Assembly (NCBI GenBank): GCA_028622995.1
Contig: JAJQJQ010000026.1
Coordinates: 930,001 to 994,000, forward strand
Origin: Panagrolaimus kolymaensis
Taxonomy: Eukaryota; Nematoda; Chromadorea; Rhabditida; Panagrolaimidae
DNA: 64,000 bases
Direction: 5' to 3'
The notes beneath the pieces are model-generated. The model did not search any database. It saw nothing but the letters and a program-made list of their open reading frames with translations, and was not told the DNA's origin. Shown here one piece after another: positions 55,901 through 64,000 of the stretch. Position 1 is the first letter of the stretch; every line of letters starts with the position of its first letter. The position numbers were made by a program, and so were the translations under genes.

Positions 55901-57558
55901 TCTAGTACTAACTTGCTCAATTACTCTCTCTTTCAAAAAAATCTATTTTACTTCTTCTTTTTTTTGTCTATTTTTCTAAAAGAGTAAATAAATAATAATT
56001 TCCTAACAAATTTAATTTTTATCTTAACACTTTTCTGCTTTTCGCATTCGCGTTGTAAACGACATTCATAATTTTTTCCTTATTTTTTTGATTCTTATTG
56101 CTTTTTTATTTATAGCATCAAAGAGTACATACATATTTTCTTTTAATGATTACTCTGTTGTCGTTGTTGTTTTAATATTTTATTTTACAACTACGAATTA
56201 AGAAAAATAGTAAATCGAGAGAAAAAAAGGTGGATTCCTTCTTCCATCTCATCAATGAAAAGAACGATGTCATCGTCATTTGATGATGATTCGGGTAGAT
56301 TTTCTAGAATTCGAACTTCAATAGATGAATGGAGAAAATCCTTTTTTGGTGGTTGTATTTTTTCAAAACCAGAAGAGCGGTATGAAATATAAATTTGCAA
56401 AAAAAATGGAGTAGCTTAGAAAAAATAGGGAAAAAACATCTAGGGCATTAAAAATAAATTTATTCCAAGTAAACAAGTTTTCTCTTAAAAAAATAAAAAT
56501 AAATTAATTTTTTCAAAGGCTTCAAAAAAATATTTTTATTTTCTTTTCAAAGTATTAAAAATTAAAATTATTTTATTTTTTAGCCGGTCTCGAAGAAAAC
56601 CAGATTTAAAAGATAATCAAGAAAATCGAAAACCTTTGGGTATATCATCAAATAAAAAAGCGGGTGTTAGCGAATCTCAAGCAACTACAAGTAAAGTGAG
56701 AAAGGCTCCACAATCAGCGGAATTATGTGTAGCTGAATCATTTGATGATTCAATGTTGGATAAATTTACGGCAATACCATATGGAGTGGATAAAAATGAA
56801 TGGCTTGCCACTCATACTTTAGCATTATTTGATAATGTTAATGCTTTATGTGGAATTATAGCTGAATTATGTACACCTGTGTCGTGTCCGGTGATGTCGT
56901 ATCCGGGTGTTTCGTAAGTTTACTTCAAGTTTTAAGGATTTGGTTAAGTTCCAATTTTGATTTCCAGGAAAGCTTCATTTATTGATGAAAAAGGTAAAAG
57001 GCATCAATATTCTGCTATACAATATATTGATAACGTCATGTGTTTATGTGAAAGATCGAGAAAAAATGAAGCCTTATTTCCAACTAAATTTGGTAACATT
57101 TTTATCAAAAAATATTTCTTATCAAAAAAATACTTTTATTTTTAGGAAGCAATTTTACCCCTGATTTTGAACATCTCTGTCGCCGAATGATAAAACTTTT
57201 ATGGCATTGTTGCGGGCATCTTTATACCAAACATTGGGAACATCTGCAAATATTAAATCTTCAGCCCCAATGTGGCCTAGTTATTGCTCATCTTACAAAA
57301 GTTGCAAAAAATTTTGCATTATTAGATACAAAAGAATTTGCAGTATTAACTAAAACTTTATATTTGGCTAGGCCGCCATTTGTGCAGGAACAGCCTCCAG
57401 CAAAGAGAAATGGAGGAGTGAATGATCAAAGCAATAATGGAAATTCAAATGATTCAAATCTTCGGTGGAGTAAAGTTCCAGCAGCTAAAAGTGGAAGTTG
57501 GGGTGGACATCCAACTCCAACATTGCTTAGTTGTAAACCTTATGCTCAAACATGCTAG
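46959..57558 (+). CDS. mob-2: MOB2-like kinase activator with two alternative first exons
   Basis: Co-activator of NDR/LATS-type kinases (SAX-1/Tricornered in neurite and polarity control). First exon A is 46959-47266; first exon B is 51477-51673. Both end in phase 2 and join the common exons 56584-56913, 56968-57092 and 57146-57558. This gives 391 aa (A) or 354 aa (B). The Mob/phocein core includes YGVDKNEWLATHTLALFDNV, zinc ligands in CTPVSC (Cys-x4-Cys) and HLYTKH (His-x4-His), IQYIDNVMCLCER and NEALFPTKFG. Exon A is Ser/Asn-rich with basic patches (RKKTSNGGSSSKG). Exon B is Ser/Gln/His-rich (STSISMQQQSHHQQQRSS). An Asn/Ser-rich tail ends in SGSWGGHPTPTLLSCKPY. Long introns and N-terminal alternatives are also typical of insect Mob2. 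Exon A is the less certain of the two first exons. Confidence 0.83.
47267..56583 (+). other. 9.3-kb intronic region of mob-2 (contains alternative exon B)
   Basis: The plus strand is strikingly T-rich, as in introns of plus-strand genes here. Apart from exon B (51477-51673) I see no exon with convincing splice sites and frame. A small inverted repeat (AGCCAAAAA / TTTTTGGCT) is at about 47389-47407. Confidence 0.55.
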
Positions 57559-60500
57559 CAGCAGCTTTGTTCCTTAGAAAAAATATTTCATTTAAAAAAA
57601 TTATTAATTTATGTGATTTTTTCTTTCCTTAAATATTCGAGTAAAAAACTTCGCGGAAATTTCTTTCACGTGGCTTTGATATTTTTAAAATCATCCTCCT
57701 CCTTAAAGACGACTGTCAACTTTATGTTTGATGTATCTTACAACATTTTTTTTATTGAGGCCAAAACTTTAATGAAAAAAAAAGTAAACACAAATTGATT
57801 TTTTCTGCCGACAAAAAATATATTTTTAATGGCCGTTTTAATGTGAAAAAAAAAAATATTTTTTGGCATTTTTTTAAATCCACTTCAGCCGCTAGCCATG
57901 CCTATCTAATAATAAACAAGCGTTGTGAGCATCAAAGATATTTAAATATAAACAGGTGTAATATTTTTTATTTTTTTAATATTTTACTTCAAATTTTTTT
58001 GTTTCTTGGGTTTGGTAAGCGTGTTATTTTTTTTTTGTTTTTACCTTTTCTCGAAAAAATATTTTATTGTATAAAAATTTTTAATAAAAAAGTTTAAATC
58101 TTAAAAACCCCTTTTCTCAGTTTTTGCATAATAAACTTTAATGGAAGTTGATTTTAAAGAAAAGAAAAATTACCATACATACAAAGAAAAGTCAAAAAAG
58201 TTGTCAATAAAATTATAATAATGTGAATAAACAAAACACCGAATAACCTCAAAAATATTAAACCACCTGAAAAAGAAAAGAAAAAGAAATATTTTTGTTT
58301 CAGTGAAATATTTGGAAGAGTGCGTCGTCCTATTGCAAGTCAGTCAGCTCTCCAACTCATACACGTTTCATTCATTTCTTCCTTATAAAGCATTTTATTT
58401 TCATGTTTCAAAAAAAAAGAACCCTGCAACAACAAGACTGACTACGACGATGCATGCTGAAAAAGAGAAGGCGCAGACGACGCATGAACAACAACAACAG
58501 CAACCACATTTCTATGAATATGTATGTGGCGAACTTGTTTGTTGTTTTCTTTCTTTGCTGCAATACTTTTTCTTTTTTTCTTGATCCATTGGAAAATTGG
58601 AAGCGTGTAAACTTCACAATAAATCGTGTAGTTTTATTAATCTTGACTTTTATTCTTTTTTATATTTGTTGTTTTTTATTTTATTTGCCACTAAAATGTA
58701 ATAATAACTTGTTCTTTCTTCTTTTATTCTTCTTTTTCGCAGTTATTGATTTAATGTGTAGGATCCAGATGTTCTGGAGAAAAAAAGACGCAAGCTTTTT
58801 TTTGTTTCAATTTGCTAGCCATCGATATTTTTAAATGAAAACCGTTTTTTAAACACTAAAAAAATTTAAAACCTTCGACTACTATATTTTTCCATGATAT
58901 TTTTTTCTGTAGTTTTCAAAGAAAATACTTTTTTTTATTGTTTTTTATTTACTAAAATTTGGAACTCATTTAGAAACAACATAAACACCATTTTTTTGAT
59001 TATGAAGCTTTTTTGTTACTTGAGATTAATTGTAAATAAACCAACACCACCAACCAACCAACCGATAAATGTCAAATCAAAGGCGGTATGCTTACTTTTT
59101 GAAGAGAAGTAAAAAAATATATATATCCGGGAGGGTTAGTAAGATTTGTATAGAAAAAAAAAGAAAGAAAAGAAAGCAGCAGCAAAAAAATTTGTTCGTA
59201 AATAAACCTTCTTTTTTTGTGCCTCTGGATAAAAAAGAATGAAAGAGATCAAGACGAGGGGGAGGCGATCACTGACTGACTGACTAACTGACTACTTGTT
59301 GAGTTCTCTTTATATTTTTTTGCAATATTGATGAACTGAACAAAGCAATAGTAGCAATAAATGCTGGAAAAGAAGCTAAGCTGGCTGCAGCAATAACAAC
59401 AAATCTAACTTTCTCCTTGCTCCCTTTGCAATCCAGCACCATCACAGCCACAGCCGCCATCATCATCCTCTCGTGGGGTGCTACTGCTGCTTTTTTTTCT
59501 CGCTCATCTATCTATCCTTACTTTTTTCTTCTTTTTTTTTCTTGCGGACACAAAAAAAGAGCAACTGACAATGATTTTTTTCTTTTCTTACTTTTCCTAG
59601 TCTTTTAGCAGCAAACAGGAGCAAGCAAGTAAGCACAGACTTTACTTATTTCTACACTTGAAAGATTGTCTTCCTTCGCTAAAGCCGCCGCACCAATATA
59701 TAAAATATATTTATTTTTTTTCGAAACAATGCCGCTCTCTTAAATTACGTGGGCGAAAAAAATAAAATAAAATAAAAGTTATATGTATATGCCCGGCCCA
59801 CCTTCGTATTTGTCGTCGTTGTCGTCGACGTTTTGTTGTTTGCCTGCCTGCCAGTGATCGAAAAACGCCAACGGCAGCAGCTATCTAACAACTAGCAGAG
59901 GCGGCTTTGGATGAATGGCTTTTTTTGTTAGTTGATTGTAATGCCTCTTTCATTTTCTCTGTGCGTTTTTGCGAACGCCTACTACCCTTGTTTTTCTTTA
60001 AGGTATGTTTGAGGAGAGTGAAAAAAAGCTTTTTAAATTCTTCTTGTCGTTTGTTAAAAGCTTCTTGTTTGATGCCATCCTAAAACATTGTGTCGTCGTC
60101 GTCGTTTCATAAGCGATAGTCGCCACTGGCAAGTATTAGCCAATTTCTATCGGTCATTATTATCCTTGAAAAAAGTTTTATTTTGCGATCACATAATTTT
60201 TTTGTCTCATATTATTTGATACTTTTTTCTTTTTATTTGCCATATTTTTGCGGTAAAAAAGTAACTTTTTTTTATTGCTTTTTAATATTAACATTTTACT
60301 ATGTCAAGATGTCAGGGAAAATGTTGAGATCAGCAATTATTAAACTTTTTATTGCCGCAGAGTTTTTTTTATTATTTCCTGTTTTTTATTTTGTTTTCCT
60401 TTCATGACAAAAACTTTAGAAAGGCTTATATGTATCATTCGTTTCCTGAAACTTTAAAACTTTAATATATTTTGCAAACATTTATTTGCAACACCTTTTT

Positions 60501-61059
60501 TTCCTTCTTCGTCTGTTTTCTTGATCCGTTACGCACCTTATTATTATTTTTAATCTGCCCCTCGTCTAACCTTTTTTTTCTTTGGCTATTTAAAAACATT
60601 TTTCGATTATCAAAAAATACATTTTTTGGCTGAAAAAGTTTATTGTCCTCTTTTTTTACCAGGTTTTCCATTCCATTCTTTTATCATTCCTTAATTATCA
60701 TAATTGTCTCCAAACAATTTCCAAAAAAAGCAGCGTAGAACTTTGTTTAGCACCACACCACCACGTCTTTCTCGTCAATCAACAATACAACGAGCGAGAG
60801 AAAATGAGTAAACTCAATAATGAGAAAAATGCTAACGAGTCATTTATTCATTCAATTCCTAGGTTTTTTTGATAAACACCTCTCCTTGAAACAATGCACC
60901 CTTCTCTTTTTTTCTATTTTTTCGCGAATATTTATTCTTTTGTTCTAAAGCAAATTTTTTTTTGCTTTTGCTTCTTCGATTTTTTTTTATATAAAACTCT
61001 TATGTTTTTAAAGTAGTAAAAAATTAAGAGACTGTTGTTTAAACTCATTTTTTTTATAG
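57559..61059. other. Non-coding region between mob-2 and the Ig-domain gene
   Basis: 3.5 kb that is pyrimidine-rich on the plus strand towards the right. It may include 5' UTR or promoter of the downstream gene. ACTG microsatellite-like units occur near 59270 and a GTC cluster near 60095. No exon supported. Confidence 0.55.
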
Positions 61060-61083
61060 TGACATCAACTTAAACAAGGAAGG
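61048..61083 (+). other. Acceptor-like site and leader of the Ig-domain gene
   Basis: TTTTTTTATAG (AG at 61058-61059) is followed by a 24-nt leader and the ATG at 61084. It may be a spliced-leader acceptor or the end of a 5' UTR intron. Confidence 0.5.
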
Positions 61084-62947
61084 ATGCCAGACGGTAAAGC
61101 TCCCCATTTTCCCCAACAACCCGTCGCTCGACAAAATGATGATGGATCTTTAGAACTTGAGTGCTTCTTAGAAGCTCAACCACAACCTGATATCAAGTGG
61201 TTTTACGATACGGTAAGTAGTTGCAAAATCATTTAAAAAATCACAAAAAATATGTGTTTTAATTTTTGCAACAAAAAAATGTTTTTTAGACCCAACTTTC
61301 TCAAGGTGGACGCTTCAATTTCCGTCTTGACAATAAAGGAGGTGATAATTTTTCTGCAGTTCTTCAAATTAAAGTAAGTTCCATTTCTTTGTTAATAAAC
61401 GGCTATACTCCTCATTCACATCAAAAATTTTTGTCTGTCCAACAACAACCAGCGGTCATCGTCAAATCAAATCAAGTTAAGCAAGTGAACAACAATTTAG
61501 TTATAGAGACATTAAACTTGAAACAGCTGTTCACTTTTTTTCTTTTTATCCCCACACATTTTTAATTCTTCCTCCTCCACTTATAATTAGTTAGGCAAAA
61601 ATATATTTCTAAAAATAAAACAAAAATATTTTTAAACATTTTTTTATAGGAACTCGCAGATAGCGATGCAGGAGCATACCGTTGTGCCATCGTAAATCCA
61701 TATGGTAAAGGTAATGCAAACTTTAACTTGAAATTAACTGGATTCAGTTCACCAACCTTTATTGAAAAACCACAAATTTCTTCTCGGGATGATGGCCGAG
61801 TGATGATTATGGAATTTAAAGCTAAATCCATTTTGAAACCAACTTTCGTTTGGCAAAAAGGCGATGAAATTATTGCGGAATCTGATCGAATTAAGAAAGT
61901 TCTCAAAGAAGTTGGAAACAATGAATATTATTCAGCTCTTGAAATTTTGGAGCCCAAAAAAGAAAAGGATGCTGGACAATTTGTTTGTACCGCAAAAAAT
62001 GAATCAGGAAAATTAACTGCAACATTCTCAGTTAAATTTGAAGTTCCTCAAGGTGCCCCAACATTCACAAGAAAGCCACAAATTTTGCAAAAAACTTCTC
62101 AATCGGGTGATCCTGCAATCTTCTTTGACATTGGGTTCCAAGCTGAAGATAATCCAGAAGTTACATGGCTTAATCCAAAAAATAAAAAGATCAAGGAATC
62201 CAGCCGCATCAAGTTTACCCTTAATACCGATGGTGGAAGCAGCACTTACACTGCTCAACTCGAATTGAAGGTTCGATCTTGTTGAAAAAAAGAAAAATTT
62301 TTAATTTGCTGTTTTTATTTTTAGAACTACAAAGCCAAAGATTCTGGTACATACACATGCAATATTAAGAACAACGCTGGTGAAGCTAATGTTGAACTAA
62401 CGCTCAACATTGAAGGTATAGTTTAAAACCCAATTATTATTTTATGTTTCCCAGCTAATGTATCTGTGTTAATCTATCGATATTTTCATGTTTCGTTTCC
62501 AATTATTTTCAAATATGCTTTTATTTTAAATACTAACCATTTTTTCTAGAAGATGATGATGAGCCTGTTAAATCTTAAAAATTGATTGAATTATGCTATG
62601 AATGAAAAAAATCTATCGTCGTCGGTGTCCCGTTTTAAATGTCTTTGTTTTATTTTTTTGTGATATTAAAAAAATATGTTCCAAATGTGGCTGTCCACTT
62701 ATAATAATATTTTCTTTCAACTTCAAAATTTAAAAATTAATTACCTGTGCCAATCTATGTTTTTTTTACAAAATAAAAATATTTGTAAAAGTGTCGCGCT
62801 TGTCTCGCAAGAGCCCTTTTACGTTGCTTTATGTTTTTCGTTTTCTTCGGTGATCGTTTGCTTTTTAAATTTTTATTAGAATAAAATTTTACCTTCAATC
62901 ATTTTTTAGGTCCAAATGATGATGGTGCAGATGATGGAAGCGAATAA
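61084..62947 (+). CDS. dim-1: Three-Ig muscle protein, DIM-1-like, with alternative last exons
   Basis: Intracellular I-set immunoglobulin protein resembling C. elegans DIM-1, which stabilises the thin-filament/dense-body region of body-wall muscle. Exons 61084-61212, 61290-61373, 61650-62270 and 62325-62415, then either 62552-62580 (ends EDDDEPVKS; 317 aa) or 62910-62947 (ends [12 protein letters not shown]; 320 aa). Both last exons start in the same phase. Ig1 is about 6-100 ([20 protein letters not shown] ... [18 protein letters not shown]). Ig2 is about 104-208 ([33 protein letters not shown]). Ig3 is about 212-308 ([31 protein letters not shown]). No signal peptide is present, which supports a cytosolic sarcomeric role. 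The dim-1 name is from remembered similarity of the [17 protein letters not shown] start. Another short titin-like protein is possible. Confidence 0.8.
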
Positions 62948-63557
62948 ATAAATAAATGAAAAAAGAAGTTTTGTCGAATTCCATGCTCACGGAAAATCAA
63001 AATAAATAAATAAAAAAAGTTTATTAAAAAATATGTTGCATTTCTCGTCGCCAAAAATTATTTGTGTTTTTTTTTCTTCGCTATTTTCAGATTCTTTTCC
63101 ATCGACATCTAATTTTTTTAAAGATTTTTTAAAACCTTTTTTGCCACCTTTTGTTGTTTTTTCTTTTTTTATATTTTTAATAAGCAAATTTAAATCATTT
63201 GCTTTCTACTAAATACTTTTTTACTGCTGCCAATCTTTTTTTAAATTGTCATCGTATTTTTTATTCTTCCATCTTTTTTTACATTGTTTTTTTTATATAA
63301 GTTTTTGCCTTCTTTTTTTGCTTCTTGAAAATAGTAATATAACTGTAGCAACAATCATTAAATCATTAAATGGATTATTATGAGAGATAAAAAAATTTAA
63401 TACATTCTTTTTATAAAATAAAATATATTTGAAGTGAATTTTACATAAAAAGAAATTAATCAATTTTTGAGAGATTGTTTTAGAAGAAAAAAAACTTTGC
63501 AACTATATTACAAAAAAATATATAAAAAATCACTTATGTTTGAGGTCATTGATGATT
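62948..63557. other. Intergenic region between convergent genes
   Basis: Ig-gene 3' UTR with AATAAATAAATAAA around 62944-63013, and the 3' flank of the last minus-strand gene. Nothing else seen. Confidence 0.6.
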
Positions 63558-63830
63558 TTAAATTCGTCGACGACGAGCAGCAGCAAGTGCGAGAGCTTCT
63601 CGTTGACGAATTGCAAATTTTTTAAGTTCTTTTCGAATTGTTCGAGGTAGACGATAAACAACTTTTTCACGGTTTACTTCATCAATATCTATTAATTCTT
63701 CCAATGCATCCCTTGCACGATGAGATAATTGCTGTTCTCTAGCACGTAGACGCTTTCTTCGATTTGTTGACCAAGCATTAAAGCGTCGAAGTTGATCTTC
63801 ATCGAGATATGATACAGCTAATAAATGGAT
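63558..63830 (-). CDS. Last exon of an unrecognised Arg-rich protein (5' partial)
   Basis: A minus-strand exon after an acceptor at 63831-63832 (CATTTTAAG) reads 90 codons to a stop at 63558-63560. It starts IHLLAVSYLDEDQLRRFNAW, is highly basic and helical (NRRKRLRAREQQLSHRARDA, then KELKKFAIRQREALALAARR), and contains EELIDIDEV. This is coding-like, with high codon order and GC compared with flanking DNA. I do not recognise the family. A histone-fold, TAF-like or nucleolar basic protein was considered without support. Earlier exons lie beyond or near 64000. Confidence 0.6.
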   Translation of the reverse strand: MHLLAVSYLDEDQLRRFNAWSTNRRKRLRAREQQLSHRARDALEELIDIDEVNREKVVYRLPRTIRKELKKFAIRQREALALAAARRRRI

Positions 63831-64000
63831 CTTAAAATGGAGAAAAAAATATAGCTAATTAAAAACTAATAATTAAATTCAAAAGGGATAAAAAAAATGG
63901 AATTAAAAAAATTAGCAAAATTTAAAGAACCCTCAACTTATAATGAAAGTGTTTTTGATTAAAAAGGCTTCTGCTTCAAATCATCATTTCTAAATGCGGC
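63831..64000 (-). other. Intron or upstream part of the truncated minus-strand gene
   Basis: Acceptor-side intron sequence of the preceding entry. The last 30 bases could be another exon, but no donor with matching frame is visible before the window ends. Confidence 0.35.

Overview
The window looks like nuclear DNA of a nematode. It is strongly AT-rich. Genes are broken into many short exons by introns that mostly end in a T-run followed by AG. Several start codons sit just downstream of an acceptor-like site, as expected for spliced-leader trans-splicing. The recognisable genes match nematode families: tir-1, a nob-1/php-3 posterior Hox gene, klp-6, a sma-type R-Smad, a mob-2-like gene, a dim-1-like muscle Ig protein and an NCA/NALCN channel. 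I cannot name the genus. All gene models were built by hand from splice signals and reading-frame continuity; every multi-exon model below keeps one open frame.

Layout. 1-211: near-perfect palindrome. 308-1957 (+): 3' end of an NCA/NALCN sodium-leak channel. 2999-8105 (-): 13-exon tir-1/SARM1. 8106-14826: large non-coding block with one orphan exon candidate. 14827-18946 (-): posterior Hox gene, followed upstream by about 6.4 kb without a recognisable gene. 25321-28720 (+): klp-6-type kinesin-3. 29710-30979 (+): double-TPR co-chaperone-like gene carrying a 207-bp GC-rich insertion with a 10-bp target duplication. 31542-32730 (-): MATH/BTB-like gene. 33289-33798 (+): divergent histone H3 variant. 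34004-34889 (-): unknown protein. 35048-35496 (+): COMMD protein. 37758-39606 (+): R-Smad. 39753-42488 (-): secreted DOMON protein with a long Q/N-rich region. 43140-44383 (-): seven-helix chemoreceptor-like protein. 46959-57558 (+): mob-2 with two alternative first exons and introns of 9.3 and 4.9 kb. 61084-62947 (+): three-Ig muscle protein with two alternative last exons. 63558-63830 (-): last exon of an unrecognised gene.

These are mostly independent single-copy neuronal, muscle and developmental genes; no operon is evident. The most unusual observations are: (i) an H3 variant lacking K9, K14, K23, K27, K56 and K79 while keeping K4, K18 and K36; (ii) the TPR-gene insertion, which can be spliced out in frame and so looks like an introner, a newly gained intron; (iii) an R-Smad whose C-terminus lacks the usual SSxS ending; (iv) a Q/N-rich DOMON protein with CxxC repeats and two furin-like sites; (v) matching alternative-exon phases in mob-2 and the Ig gene.
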